Below, one piece after another: positions 49,959 through 61,907 of a stretch of 64,000 bases of DNA. The stretch is from Roseomonas alba (GTDB lineage: Bacteria > Pseudomonadota > Alphaproteobacteria > Acetobacterales > Acetobacteraceae). Position 1 is the first letter of the stretch. Each line of letters opens with the position of its first letter. A model generated the notes under the pieces. It was not told the origin of the DNA. It ran no database searches and saw only the letters and a program-made list of their open reading frames with translations. The position numbers and the translations under genes were made by a program. The stretch lies in the NCBI RefSeq assembly GCF_019430885.1, contig NZ_JAHYBZ010000002.1, forward strand, positions 496,001-560,000, in the 5' to 3' direction.

Positions 49959-50623
49959 GCCGGGCCCTCCAGACGGTTCTGATGAACCTTCTCATCGCCC
50001 GGCAGCGAGGTCATCGCCTCCCACGGGCTCATGAAGTCGAAATCGCGGAATTCCTGCTTCAGTTCGACGGGGCCATAGGCCACGCGCTTCAGCTCCTCAT
50101 CATAGCGCAGCTCGACGAAGCCGGTCAGCGGGAAGTCCTTGCGCAGCGGATGCCCCTCGAACCCGTAATCGGTGAGGATGCGCCGCAGATCCGGCTGGCC
50201 TGCGAAGACCACGCCGACCATGTCCCAGGCCTCGCGCTCGAACCAGGTCACCGCCGGCCAGACGCCGACGACCGACGGCACCGGCGTCGCTTCATCCGTC
50301 GTGACCACGACGCGCACGCGGTGGTTATGCGACAGGGAGAGCAGGTTGTAGACGACCTCGAAGCGCTCGGCCTTGTCCGGCCAATCGACGGCGCAGACAT
50401 CCATGCACTGCTCGAAGGCGAAACGCGGATCGTCGCGCAGCAGCGTCATCAGCGTCACCAGCGAGTCGCGCTGCGCGGTGACAACCAGCTCCTGCCCGAA
50501 TCGAGCGAGGTCGACGCCGGTGACCGCGCCATCGGCGGCCTCGGCGATCGCCTTGCCCAGGACGAGCAGCGGGTTCTCGGGTGCGGCCGGTGCTTCGGCC
50601 GTCGCGATCTCGTTCTCAGCCAC
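49955..50623 (-). CDS. nuoC: NADH-quinone oxidoreductase subunit C
   Basis: This 222-residue 30-kDa-type subunit has [20 protein letters not shown] and the signature [20 protein letters not shown], followed by [20 protein letters not shown]. The GTG at 50623 overlaps the nuoB stop by eight bases (GTGGCTGA). Alternative upstream starts would lie deep inside nuoB. It supports the quinone site with NuoD. Confidence 0.97.
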   Translation of the reverse strand: MAENEIATAEAPAAPENPLLVLGKAIAEAADGAVTGVDLARFGQELVVTAQRDSLVTLMTLLRDDPRFAFEQCMDVCAVDWPDKAERFEVVYNLLSLSHNHRVRVVVTTDEATPVPSVVGVWPAVTWFEREAWDMVGVVFAGQPDLRRILTDYGFEGHPLRKDFPLTGFVELRYDEELKRVAYGPVELKQEFRDFDFMSPWEAMTSLPGDEKVHQNRLEGPA

Positions 50624-51173
50624 GCAGGATGGTCCCCGTCCGCCGGATCTTCTTCTGCAGCTGCAGGATGCCGTAGACGAGCGCCTCCGCCGTCGGCGGG
50701 CAGCCCGGCACGTACACATCGACCGGCACGATCCGGTCGCAGCCGCGCACCACGCTGTAGGAGTAGTGGTAGTAGCCCCCGCCATTGGCGCAGGACCCCA
50801 TGGAGATGACCCAGCGCGGTTCCGACATCTGGTCGTAAACCTTGCGCAGCGCGGGGGCCATCTTGTTGGTCAGCGTGCCCGCCACGATCATCACATCCGA
50901 CTGGCGTGGCGACCCGCGCGGGATGACGCCGAAGCGGTCGAGATCGTAGCGCGCCATATAGGCGTGGATCATCGGCACCGCGCAGCAGGCCAAGCCGAAA
51001 GTCATCGGCCACAGCGAGCCGGTGCGCGCCCAGTTCACCACCTTGTCGATGTTGGCGACGACGAATCCCTTCTCGGTGATCTCGTCGGTCACCTGGCCGA
51101 TCACCGCATCCTGTGCCGCGCCGGGTGCGAGCGCCTGGCTGTTCCAGGCGATGTCATTGCTGGTGCCGCTCAT
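50616..51173 (-). CDS. nuoB: NADH-quinone oxidoreductase subunit B
   Basis: This 185-residue subunit carries the terminal N2 [4Fe-4S] cluster: the adjacent Cys pair in [14 protein letters not shown], a Cys in [16 protein letters not shown] and one in [15 protein letters not shown]. It hands electrons to quinone. The ATG at 51173 is preferred over one at 51215, because the latter would overlap the nuoA 3' end. Confidence 0.98.
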   Translation of the reverse strand: MSGTSNDIAWNSQALAPGAAQDAVIGQVTDEITEKGFVVANIDKVVNWARTGSLWPMTFGLACCAVPMIHAYMARYDLDRFGVIPRGSPRQSDVMIVAGTLTNKMAPALRKVYDQMSEPRWVISMGSCANGGGYYHYSYSVVRGCDRIVPVDVYVPGCPPTAEALVYGILQLQKKIRRTGTILRG

Positions 51174-51180
51174 GGAAGCG

Positions 51181-51549
51181 TCACTCCCAATCCAGGGCGC
51201 CTTTGCGCCACTCATAGACGAAGCCGACTGTCAGCACGAAGAGGAAGCCCATCATCGAGCCGAAGCCGAGCCAGCCGATGCCGCCCAGCGACACCGCCCA
51301 GGGAAACAGGAAGGCCACTTCCAGGTCGAAGATGATGAAGAGGATGGCGACGAGGTAGAAGCGGACGTCGAAGCGGTGGCGCGTGTCCTCGAACGGCGCG
51401 AAGCCGCATTCGTAGGTCGACAGCTTTTCCGCATAGGGCTTCTGGCGCGCCGCGAGAAAGGCGCCCCCCACCATGGCGGCGGCGATGCCGCCCGCGATCC
51501 CCAGGAAAACGAGGATCGGGAAATAATCGGCCAACGCCAACTGCGTCAT
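51181..51549 (-). CDS. nuoA: NADH-quinone oxidoreductase subunit A
   Basis: This 122-residue subunit has three membrane helices. The family segment is [38 protein letters not shown] (residues about 45-85), with the conserved Cys and acidic residues near the quinone channel. The start at 51549 gives [15 protein letters not shown]. It is the first gene of the 14-gene complex I operon; the leader upstream holds two strong palindromes. Confidence 0.97.
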   Translation of the reverse strand: MTQLALADYFPILVFLGIAGGIAAAMVGGAFLAARQKPYAEKLSTYECGFAPFEDTRHRFDVRFYLVAILFIIFDLEVAFLFPWAVSLGGIGWLGFGSMMGFLFVLTVGFVYEWRKGALDWE

Positions 51550-51566
51550 GGGCACCTCGGATGTGC

Positions 51567-51629
51567 TGCCCGATCGGGCATGAGTCGCGCCGCGCATCGG
51601 CGTAATGCCGCAGCGCAGCGCGGCGCGAC
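51567..51629 (-). promoter_or_regulatory. Palindromes in the nuoA leader
   Basis: A perfect 14-base palindrome TGCCCGATCGGGCA (51567-51580) lies 18 bases upstream of the nuoA ATG. Next to it is a hairpin with 12-base arms GTCGCGCCGCGC (51584-51595) and GCGCGGCGCGAC (51618-51629). The first could be a dimeric regulator site; the second would fold in the 5' leader RNA. The nuo promoter must lie here or slightly upstream (51630-51710). Confidence 0.5.
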
Positions 51630-51710
51630 ATTACCCCCGCTGCGATGGCTTCGCCATAGGGTGAAGCACAATGAATTCAAGTGCGAATGGCTCGCAACTG
51701 GCTTGCAGCG

Positions 51711-51760
51711 CACCAAAAACGAAAGCGGCGTCCAGGGGCTTCCTGGACGCCGCTTTCGTT
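51711..51760 (-). terminator. Strong intrinsic terminator of tRNA-Asp
   Basis: Arms AACGAAAGCGGCGTCCAGG (51718-51736) and its perfect 19-base complement (51742-51760) enclose a 5-base loop. On the minus strand the stem ends in GTT followed by more T (GTTTTTGG). The structure starts eight bases after the tRNA 3' end and separates the tRNA from the nuo operon. Confidence 0.88.
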
Positions 51761-51768
51761 CACTGTCG

Positions 51769-51845
<77 letters not shown>

Positions 51846-52106
51846 GTGGCCTCGACAGGTGCGGGGGAATACGGGCTGGGCGGGGGGCAGTCAAGCGGGT
51901 GAATGCGGTGATTCCGCAGAGGGATGGAGATTGTTGTGGAGAGATGGGGCGACAGGGGTTCGAGGACTGCCTCGAACGCCGTGGCCGTGCGTCAGGAAGC
52001 ATATACGCCCTGCCCCGTTGGCGCGTGGAAAGGGATATCGCGGGGGGGGGGTTGGGCCGCGGCGCGACGCGGTGCGTCACGGGTCGCTTCTCTACCACTC
52101 CGGGGG
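51846..52106. other. Spacer between tRNA-Asp and tRNA-Val
   Basis: Small open frames exist on both strands but show no family motif, codon bias or credible ribosome binding site, so no gene is called. A run of nine G near 52040 is notable. The tRNA-Asp promoter should lie in the part next to 51846. Confidence 0.5.
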
Positions 52107-52142
52107 ATTCATTCCCGCCCCCCTAGGGGGGCGGGAATGAAT
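52107..52142. repeat. Perfect 36-base palindrome abutting tRNA-Val
   Basis: The 18-base left arm ATTCATTCCCGCCCCCCT (52107-52124) is followed directly by its exact complement (52125-52142), with no spacer. The last base coincides with the tRNA-Val discriminator position. On the minus strand it lies directly after the tRNA and may serve as its terminator or processing stop, but it lacks a T-run. Confidence 0.8.
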
Positions 52143-52213
52143 GGGCGCTGACGGGTTCGAACCGCCGACATCCTGTGTGTAAGACAGGCGCTCTACCGCT
52201 GAGCTAAGCGCCC
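52142..52213 (-). tRNA. tRNA-Val (anticodon TAC)
   Basis: On the minus strand the acceptor GGGCGCT pairs with AGCGCCC. The D arm is AGCTCAGCGGTAGAGC. The anticodon stem CCTGT/ACAGG encloses CTTACAC, giving TAC. The T arm is GCGGTTCGAACCCGT. The discriminator is A; the next bases are TT, so CCA is not encoded and must be added after transcription. Confidence 0.96.
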
Positions 52214-52232
52214 AGAGCGAATCCCCCATAAC

Positions 52233-52260
52233 ACGAAAGGCCGGTCCTTGCGGACCGGCC
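52233..52260 (-). terminator. Intrinsic terminator downstream of the HU gene
   Basis: Arms GGCCGGTCC (52239-52247) and GGACCGGCC (52252-52260) pair perfectly around a TTGC loop. On the minus strand TTTCGTGTT follows, a moderately U-rich tail. It lies 29 bases after the HU stop and before tRNA-Val. Confidence 0.75.
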
Positions 52261-52289
52261 CCCGGGGATGCTGCCGAAATTCGGCAGGA

Positions 52290-52562
52290 TCAGTTCACGG
52301 CGTCCTTCAGGCCCTTGCCGGCCTTGAAGCGAACGGTCGTCGAGGCGGGGATCTTGATCTCCTCGCCGGTGCGCGGATTGCGGCCCTTGCCGGCCTTGCG
52401 CTTGGACGTCGAGAAGGTGCCGAAGCCCACCAGGCGAACTTCCTGCTTCTTCTTCAGCGACTTCTGAATCGCCTCGAACACGGCGTCGACGACGTCGCCG
52501 GCCTTCGCCTTCGGGAGATCGGCCGCCTCGGCGACGGCGGTGATGAGGTCCTGCTTGTTCAC
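52290..52562 (-). CDS. hupB: DNA-binding protein HU
   Basis: This 90-residue nucleoid protein starts VNKQDLITAVAEAADLPKAK. It has the beta-arm VGFGTFSTSKRKAGKGRNPR with the typical G-R-N-P-x-T-G turn, and ends IPASTTVRFKAGKGLKDAVN. It bends DNA as a homodimer or heterodimer. The GTG at 52562 is preceded by GGAGGGG at eight bases. IHF is excluded because the C-terminal and arm residues are HU-like. Its position next to lon is standard in proteobacteria. Confidence 0.97.
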   Translation of the reverse strand: MNKQDLITAVAEAADLPKAKAGDVVDAVFEAIQKSLKKKQEVRLVGFGTFSTSKRKAGKGRNPRTGEEIKIPASTTVRFKAGKGLKDAVN

Positions 52563-52741
52563 TGGGTATCCCCTCCGTTGGTGCGGATGACGGGTCGGCG
52601 AGTCGGCCAACCGGGTCGGCGCGGAGACTAGGAGCGCGGGTTTCGTAGCGTCAACGACAGACCACCCGATTCGCGGCGGAAAACCGCCATTTGCGGCGCA
52701 TCATGCGGCAGGAATGCAACGATAGCCTGGGTTTTCCACAG

Positions 52742-52776
52742 AAAACCCCGGCAAAGCGGTGCTCTGCCGGGGCTTT
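52742..52776 (-). terminator. Intrinsic terminator of lon
   Basis: Arms CCCCGGCA (52746-52753) and TGCCGGGG (52765-52772), extended internally by AGC/GCT, form the stem. On the minus strand GGGGTTTTC follows. It lies 31 bases after the lon stop. The remaining gap to the HU gene (52563-52741) should carry the HU promoter. Confidence 0.8.
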
Positions 52777-52806
52777 CAGGCCGTTAATCTACGCGCGAAT
52801 CGCGGT

Positions 52807-55212
<2,406 letters not shown>

Positions 55213-55323
55213 GTGACCTCACAAGGGACAGTCGGCGCCCGGCCCGCCCAAAAGCGGCACGGGCGGGGCGCCACGGCATGTCAGGGGATGTTGGGCCCCT
55301 GGGGCGCCTGCTCAAGATCTTGA

Positions 55324-55345
55324 CAGGGCGCCTTGGGACGCCCTG
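55324..55345 (-). terminator. Hairpin downstream of clpX
   Basis: Arms CAGGGCG (55324-55330) and CGCCCTG (55339-55345) form a 7-base-pair stem beginning six bases after the clpX stop. No U-run follows on the minus strand, so it may be a weak or Rho-assisted terminator, or an mRNA-stabilising structure. Confidence 0.45.
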
Positions 55346-55351
55346 CACAAT

Positions 55352-56608
<1,257 letters not shown>

Positions 56609-56619
56609 GCCATCTCCGT

Positions 56620-56675
56620 GTTCCCCGAAAGTGCGGGGAACTGCAACAGGACTGTAGCCCCCGGTCTCCCGGGGG
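56620..56675 (-). other. Two hairpins in the clpP-clpX gap
   Basis: GTTCCCC/GGGGAAC (56620-56641, 8-base loop) lies just upstream of the clpX ribosome binding site. CCCCCGG/CCGGGGG (56658-56675) lies nearer clpP. They could attenuate or stabilise the message between the two genes. Neither has a U-run. Confidence 0.5.
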
Positions 56676-56708
56676 GGAAGCGAAACACGGCCTGGACGGC
56701 CGGTTCCA

Positions 56709-57356
56709 TCACGCCTTCGTGGTCTCGGAAGCCGGGACGGGCCGCTCCTCGACCACATGGTCGATCAGGCCGAAATCCCGGGCCTCCTCTGCCGACATGT
56801 AGGTGTCGCGCTCCAGCTTGCGCTCGATCGCCTCGATCGGCTGGCCGGTGTGCTTCACGTAGATCTCGTTCAGCCGCTGGCGGAGCTTGAGGATCTCGCG
56901 GGCCTGGATCTCGATGTCCGTGGCCTGGCCCTGGGCGCCACCGGAGGGCTGGTGGACCATGATCCGGCTGTTCGGCAGGCCATAGCGCTTGCCCTTGGCC
57001 CCGGCCGTCAGCAGCAGGGACCCCATGGACGCCGCCTGGCCGATGCACACGGTCGAGACCGGCGCGCGGATATACTGCATCGTGTCGTACATCGCGAGAC
57101 CAGCCGAGACCACGCCGCCCGGAGAATTGATATAGAAGGCGATGTCCTTGGTCGGGTTCTCGCTTTCCAGGAACAGCAACTGGGCGCAGATCAGCGAGGA
57201 AACCTGGTCGAAGACCGGGCCCGTCAGGAAGATGATCCGTTCCTTGAGCAGACGCGAATAGATGTCGAAAGCGCGCTCGCCCCGCGCCGTTTGTTCAATA
57301 ACCATGGGCACGAGGTTGTTGTTGTAGACTTCGACCGGGTCGCGATCCCGAATCAT
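56709..57356 (-). CDS. clpP: ATP-dependent Clp protease proteolytic subunit ClpP
   Basis: This 215-residue serine protease has the nucleophile in [14 protein letters not shown] near residue 105, the catalytic His in [14 protein letters not shown] and the Asp in [18 protein letters not shown]. The ATG at 57356 follows AAAGGACG; longer in-frame starts add non-family residues. It forms the tetradecameric chamber with ClpX. It is the first gene of the clpP / clpX / lon / HU series. Confidence 0.98.
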   Translation of the reverse strand: MIRDRDPVEVYNNNLVPMVIEQTARGERAFDIYSRLLKERIIFLTGPVFDQVSSLICAQLLFLESENPTKDIAFYINSPGGVVSAGLAMYDTMQYIRAPVSTVCIGQAASMGSLLLTAGAKGKRYGLPNSRIMVHQPSGGAQGQATDIEIQAREILKLRQRLNEIYVKHTGQPIEAIERKLERDTYMSAEEARDFGLIDHVVEERPVPASETTKA

Positions 57357-57462
57357 GGTGGTCGTCCTTTCGTCCCGGCGGGGCCGAATCAGCCCGCCGC
57401 ATTCGTGGCGAATGTGGGGCATCCCCCGCCCCCGTGAAAGCCCTGCGTCTCCGGCATGGCAC

Positions 57463-58254
57463 TCAGGTCACGGTCAGGACCATCCCGTCATGTGCCGGTT
57501 CGACGCCCTGGGGGAGATGGGTCTTCATCCAGCCATGGTCGAGATCCGGGCTCATATGTGTCAGGATGGTGCGGCGCGGGCGCAACAGGGCGACCCAGTC
57601 CAGGACCTGCTCCAGATTGGCATGCACCTTGTGGGGCCGCCGCTGGAAGCATCCCACCACCCAGGTATCCAGGCCATGGAGGGCGGCAAGGCTCTGCTCC
57701 GGCAGCCGCACCATGTCGGTGGAATAGGCAAAGCCGCCGATCCGCAGACCGAGCGTCTCCATCACCGCATGGTCCTGGCTGAACACCTGGACCTGGTGGC
57801 CGGTCATGGCCACGGTCTCCCCTGCCCGCACCCGTATGGGCAGCACGGCGGGGCGGTAGAAGACCGGCCCGGTCTCCGGCAGGAAAGCGTAGTCGAAGCG
57901 CTGCTTCAGGACCGAGAGCGTCCGCTCCGTGCCAAAGGCTTCCATCGGCCGCCCGATGATCCGGTTCATCAGCCGGATCTCGTCCAGCCCCATGATGTGG
58001 TCGGCGTGGTCATGCGTGTAGAGCACCGCATCCACGCCCGCCACGCCGCAGGCGAGGAACTGGGTCCGCAGGTCCGGCCCGGTATCGACCAGAAGCCGGC
58101 CGCCCTTCCCGCCTTCAATCAGGATGGAGGAGCGGGTTCTCTGATTCAGCGGGTCGGCGGGATCGCAGGCCCCCCACCATCCCTTGCCGTCCTCGCCGCC
58201 GATCTGGGGCACGCCGCCCGATCCGCCGCAGCCCAGAATCGTAATTTTTAACAA
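57463..58254 (-). CDS. MBL-fold metallohydrolase (PhnP/RNase Z-like)
   Basis: This 263-residue protein starts [19 protein letters not shown] and has the metal motif [18 protein letters not shown] near residue 80, plus a late His in [12 protein letters not shown]. The pattern places it with small MBL phosphodiesterases such as PhnP and relatives of RNase Z. It is commonly encoded after tatD in alphaproteobacteria, where its substrate is not settled. The start codon is TTG at 58254, four bases after the tatD stop. Confidence 0.88.
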   Translation of the reverse strand: MLKITILGCGGSGGVPQIGGEDGKGWWGACDPADPLNQRTRSSILIEGGKGGRLLVDTGPDLRTQFLACGVAGVDAVLYTHDHADHIMGLDEIRLMNRIIGRPMEAFGTERTLSVLKQRFDYAFLPETGPVFYRPAVLPIRVRAGETVAMTGHQVQVFSQDHAVMETLGLRIGGFAYSTDMVRLPEQSLAALHGLDTWVVGCFQRRPHKVHANLEQVLDWVALLRPRRTILTHMSPDLDHGWMKTHLPQGVEPAHDGMVLTVT

Positions 58255-58258
58255 TGCT

Positions 58259-59032
58259 CTACGCCACTTTCCTGAACAACCGCATGAAATTTCCGGTGGT
58301 CAGATCCTCCAGCGCCTCCCGTTCCAGCCCCCGAACCTCGGCCAGCACCTTGGCCGTATGGGTCACCATGCCCGGTTCGCAGCGCTTGCCACGGAAGGGC
58401 ACGGGGGCAAGGTAGGGAGAGTCCGTCTCCACCAGCAGGCGATCAGCAGGCAAGTCCCGCGCCACGTCCCGGATGTCCTGGCTCTTCGGAAAGGTCAGGA
58501 TGCCGGAGAAGGAGACATAGCCCCCGATTTTTACTGATTCTTCCGCCAGTTCCCGGCCGCTGCTGAAGCAATGCAGGAGGAAGTCGAACCATCCGCCTTC
58601 CTCGCGCTCCTGCTTCAGGATCGCCAGGATGTCGTCATCCGCCTGGCGCGCATGGATGGCGAGCGGCAGCCCGGCGAGCCGGGCTGCGCGGATGTTGCGG
58701 CGGAAGCTCTCGGCCTGTAGGTCCCGCGGCGCCTTGTCGTAGAAGTAGTCGAGCCCGCTCTCCCCGATGCCGATGATGCGGGGATGTTCCGCCTCGGCGG
58801 CGATCGCCTCCGGCGTGGGCAGTTCCTCCTCGTGGCAATGCAGGGGATGGACGCCGACCGTGCCCCAGACCTCCGGGAAGCGCTCGGTCAGCGCCTTCAC
58901 CTGGGCCGACTGGGAATGGCGGACCCCGATCGTGACCATGCGCCCGACGCCGGCCGCCTTCGCGCGGGCGACGACCTGTTCGATCTCCGCCTCGACGAAG
59001 TAGTCGAGGTGGCAATGGCTATCGACCAGCAT
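58259..59032 (-). CDS. tatD: TatD-family metal-dependent hydrolase (DNase)
   Basis: This 257-residue TIM-barrel hydrolase has LVDSHCHLDYF with the first His pair, IGESGLDYFYDKAP with the bridging Glu, LAIHARQADDDIL, FLLHCFSSGRELA and a late Asp in LLVETDSPYLAP. Members are 3'-5' exonucleases or D-tyrosyl-tRNA-type deacylase relatives; the precise activity is not determinable here. It lies two bases after metG, so the genes are in one operon. Confidence 0.94.
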   Translation of the reverse strand: MLVDSHCHLDYFVEAEIEQVVARAKAAGVGRMVTIGVRHSQSAQVKALTERFPEVWGTVGVHPLHCHEEELPTPEAIAAEAEHPRIIGIGESGLDYFYDKAPRDLQAESFRRNIRAARLAGLPLAIHARQADDDILAILKQEREEGGWFDFLLHCFSSGRELAEESVKIGGYVSFSGILTFPKSQDIRDVARDLPADRLLVETDSPYLAPVPFRGKRCEPGMVTHTAKVLAEVRGLEREALEDLTTGNFMRLFRKVA

Positions 59033-59034
59033 GA

Positions 59035-60609
59035 TCAGGCTGTCGCGATCTCGATCTTGCGGAACAGGGGCGCGGGCGGCGGCAGGGCGATGCCGCCGGA
59101 CAGCGGCGTGGCCAGGGCGGCGATGTCTCGCAATTCCCCCGGTACGGCGAGCTGGTCCAGCATCTTTCCCGCCGTCTCCGGCATGAAGGCTTGCAGCAGC
59201 GTGGCATAGGTCCGCAGTGCCGTGTGCAGGTGCCGCAGCACGGCCGCCATGCGCACCGGGTCGGTCTTCTTCAGCGCCCAGGGCGCCTCGACCGTGATGT
59301 AGGCATTGGCATCGCGCACCGAGGCCATGATGGCCTCCAGCGCCAGGTGGAATTCCTGGCGGTCGAGCCGGTCCCGCACCTGCCCTGTCAGCGCCGCGAC
59401 GCCCTCGATCAGCGCCCCGCCTACCGCCGGGTCGCCGGATTCGGGTAGCTTGCCCTCGCAGTTCCGCTGGATCAGCGACAGCGTCCGGTTGGCGAGGTTG
59501 CCCAGCGCATCGGCCAGCTCGCCATTCAGCCGGTTCGCCAGGGCCTTGCGGGCGAAATCGCCATCCTGGCCGAAGGGCACTTCCCGCAGCAGGAAGTAGC
59601 GCACGGGATCGAGGCCGTATTCCTCCACCAGCGCCACCGGATCGATCACATTGCCCAGGGACTTGCTGATCTTCTGGCCTTCATTGGTCCACCAGCCATG
59701 GGCAAAGACGCGCTTCGCCGTCGGCAGGCCAGCCGCCAGCAGCATCGCCGGCCAGTAGATGGTGTGGAACCGAACGATGTCCTTGCCCACGAAATGCACA
59801 GTGGCCGGCCAATAGGCCCAACGCGGGTTCGTGGTGTCCGGATAGCCCGCGGCGGTGATGTAGTTGGTCAGGGCATCGACCCAGACATACATCACATGCT
59901 TCTCGTCCCCCGGCACCTTCACGCCCCAGGTGAAGGAGGTGCGCGAGACCGAAAGATCCAGCTTCGCAGACCCTTCGCCGAATTCCTTCAGACCCTGCGC
60001 TACGAAGGCGCGAACCTCGTTGCGGCGGCTCTCGGGCTGGATGTCGATGCGCTCGGGGTGGCCCTCGGGCAGGTCGTAGCGGCGCAGCAGCTCCGGCAGC
60101 CATTTCGACAGGCGGAAGAAGTAGGAGGGCTCCTTCACCCACTCCACCGGCGCACCCGTCGGCGCATACTTCACGCCGTCCCGCTCGGTCAGTTCGTCCG
60201 GGCCATAGAATGCTTCATCCCGAACGGCATACCAGCCCTCGTAGTCACCGAGGTAGATCTCGCCACGCTCGGCCAGCACCTTCCACAGCGCGACACAGGC
60301 GGCCTTGTGGCGTGGCTCGGTGGTCCGGATGAAGTCGTCATTCGAGAAGCCCATCGTGACCGTCAGGTCGCGGAAGGCCTGGCTCACGCGATCGGTGAAG
60401 GCCTGCGGGTCCTCCCCGGCATCCTTCGCCGCCTTCTCCACCTTCTGCCCATGCTCATCCGTGCCGGTCAGGAAGAAGACGTCATGCCCGTCCAGCCGCT
60501 TGAACCGCGCCAGGACATCGGTGGCCAGCGAGGTATAGGCGTGCCCGATATGGGGCTTGTCGTTGACGTAATAGATCGGCGTGGTGAGGTAGGTCTTCGG
60601 CTTGGCCAT
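59035..60609 (-). CDS. metG: Methionyl-tRNA synthetase (short form)
   Basis: This 524-residue class I synthetase has the HIGH-type motif YVNDKPHIGHAYTSLATDV near residue 14 and the KMSKS-type motif EGQKISKSLGNVIDP near 305. There is no zinc-knuckle Cys cluster and no C-terminal tRNA-binding appendix, consistent with the alphaproteobacterial short form. It charges initiator and elongator tRNA-Met. The gene lies between holB and tatD. Confidence 0.97.
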   Translation of the reverse strand: MAKPKTYLTTPIYYVNDKPHIGHAYTSLATDVLARFKRLDGHDVFFLTGTDEHGQKVEKAAKDAGEDPQAFTDRVSQAFRDLTVTMGFSNDDFIRTTEPRHKAACVALWKVLAERGEIYLGDYEGWYAVRDEAFYGPDELTERDGVKYAPTGAPVEWVKEPSYFFRLSKWLPELLRRYDLPEGHPERIDIQPESRRNEVRAFVAQGLKEFGEGSAKLDLSVSRTSFTWGVKVPGDEKHVMYVWVDALTNYITAAGYPDTTNPRWAYWPATVHFVGKDIVRFHTIYWPAMLLAAGLPTAKRVFAHGWWTNEGQKISKSLGNVIDPVALVEEYGLDPVRYFLLREVPFGQDGDFARKALANRLNGELADALGNLANRTLSLIQRNCEGKLPESGDPAVGGALIEGVAALTGQVRDRLDRQEFHLALEAIMASVRDANAYITVEAPWALKKTDPVRMAAVLRHLHTALRTYATLLQAFMPETAGKMLDQLAVPGELRDIAALATPLSGGIALPPPAPLFRKIEIATA

Positions 60610-60640
60610 GGGCTTTTTCAGATCCGTGGCGGCGCTCCGT

Positions 60641-61645
60641 TCAGGGATGCGCGAGCCAGGAAAGGCCCGTGAGCACGGCCTGTTTGCGGTCGAGATTCAA
60701 CCGCTCGGTGTCGTCCGCGAGTTGGCCGAGCCTATCCCACAGCCCCGCCCAGACGGCAAGCGGATGCCGCCCCATCCAGGCCGGCGCTGCCCTGCCCCGC
60801 GCCGCATCACGCAGCGCCGCCGCGATGGCCGATCGCAGCAGCCCCATGAACAGCCCGAAGGCCCCACCGGTGCGGTCCGCCGCCAGCCGGTCGGCCAGGG
60901 CGAAATCCCGCGGCGGCTCGGGCTTTGCCAGCGCGCCCAGCGTCGCGTCCACGGCGCCCTGCAATTCCAGCCCGCCCGCTTCCATCAGCGCCACCGCGCG
61001 GCCGGGCGATCCAGCCGCCAGGGCGGCCAGCTTTTGCCGCTCCGGCCCGCCCATTTCGGGCAGCAGGCGGGCGAGCAGCGTGTCCATCTCCGCGTCAGGA
61101 AGCGGGTTCAGATCGAGCCGCCGGCAGCGGCTGCGAATGGTCGGCAGCAGCTTCTGTGGCGCCGAGCAGACCAGCAGCAGCACGGTCCTCGGTGGCGGCT
61201 CCTCCAGAGTCTTGAGCAGGGTGTTCTGAACGTCCGGCCGGTCGGCGCGCTCCGCCTCGTCCAACACCACCACGCGCCAGCCGCCCTCGGCCGCCGTCTG
61301 GGTCAGGAAACGCACAGCCTCCTTCGCGTCATCGACGCGCAGGATACGCTTGATGCCCTTGTCGCCGGTGTTCGGCTCCAGCGTGAAGCAATCGGCATGG
61401 GTGTCGGCAGCGACGCGGCGGAAGACCGGGCTCGCTGGATCGACGAAGAGCGGCGGATCGCTGTCCGGCAGGCCGGCCAGCAGCCAGCGGGTGAAGCGCC
61501 AGGCGAGCGTCGCCTTGCCGATCCCCGGCGGGCCGCAGAACAGCCAGGCATGGTGCAGGCGGCCGCTGCGGGCGGCGTCGCGCAGCGTGCGCGCGGCGTC
61601 GTCATGGCCGATCAGGTCGGGGTTGGCGCGGGGTTCGGGAATCAT
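60641..61645 (-). CDS. holB: DNA polymerase III subunit delta'
   Basis: This 334-residue clamp-loader subunit has AWLFCGPPGIGKATLAWRF near residue 32, VVVLDEAERADRPDVQNTLLK with a degenerate Walker B, and the sensor segment CSAPQKLLPTIRSRCRRLDL typical of delta prime. The first visible zinc-ligand Cys of gamma-type loaders is absent. The ATG at 61645 gives MIPEPRANPDLIGHDDA; upstream frames run into the repeat element. It is separated from tmk by copy D of that element. Confidence 0.94.
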   Translation of the reverse strand: MIPEPRANPDLIGHDDAARTLRDAARSGRLHHAWLFCGPPGIGKATLAWRFTRWLLAGLPDSDPPLFVDPASPVFRRVAADTHADCFTLEPNTGDKGIKRILRVDDAKEAVRFLTQTAAEGGWRVVVLDEAERADRPDVQNTLLKTLEEPPPRTVLLLVCSAPQKLLPTIRSRCRRLDLNPLPDAEMDTLLARLLPEMGGPERQKLAALAAGSPGRAVALMEAGGLELQGAVDATLGALAKPEPPRDFALADRLAADRTGGAFGLFMGLLRSAIAAALRDAARGRAAPAWMGRHPLAVWAGLWDRLGQLADDTERLNLDRKQAVLTGLSWLAHP

Positions 61646-61661
61646 GTGCGCGCCTGTCGCA

Positions 61662-61899
61662 TTGGAGAGGGGCCCAGCCCCTCTCCAAACCTCACCCCGC
61701 CAGGATGCTGGGCGTCCTGGACCGCAGGCATCTGGCGCCGGGCGGCAAGCCCATGACAGGCCCTCAACGCGCGCTTCGTGCGCAGATTCGGATTTCGGCG
61801 CCCATGCTGGCAACGGCGCCCAGCACCAAATGGGGGTTTCCAAAGGCCTTTCGGCCTTTGGCGGGGAGAGGTCCGGAGAGGGGCAGAGCCCTTCTCTGG
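61662..61899. repeat. Dispersed hairpin element, copy D (between tmk and holB)
   Basis: The left end has a 12-base-pair hairpin TTGGAGAGGGGC/GCCCCTCTCCAA (61662-61688) and CCAGGATGC/GCGTCCTGG (61700-61720, one T-G pair). The right end has CCAAAGGCC/GGCCTTTGG (61840-61861) and an imperfect CCGGAGAGGGGC...CTCTGG hairpin (61873-61899). It fills the whole gap between two co-directional genes, so on the minus strand it precedes holB; it would have to be transcribed through or contain a promoter. Confidence 0.75.
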
Positions 61900-61907
61900 C
61901 CCGCCCG

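Noticed and set aside
51859..52140. Small overlapping frames between the two tRNA genes
   Set aside because: Competing frames on both strands with similar length and no motifs; one would read through the perfect palindrome.
55213..55351. Sigma-32 heat-shock promoter in front of lon
   Set aside because: CTTGAG and C-rich stretches occur, but the spacing between any -35-like and -10-like pair is well outside the usual range.
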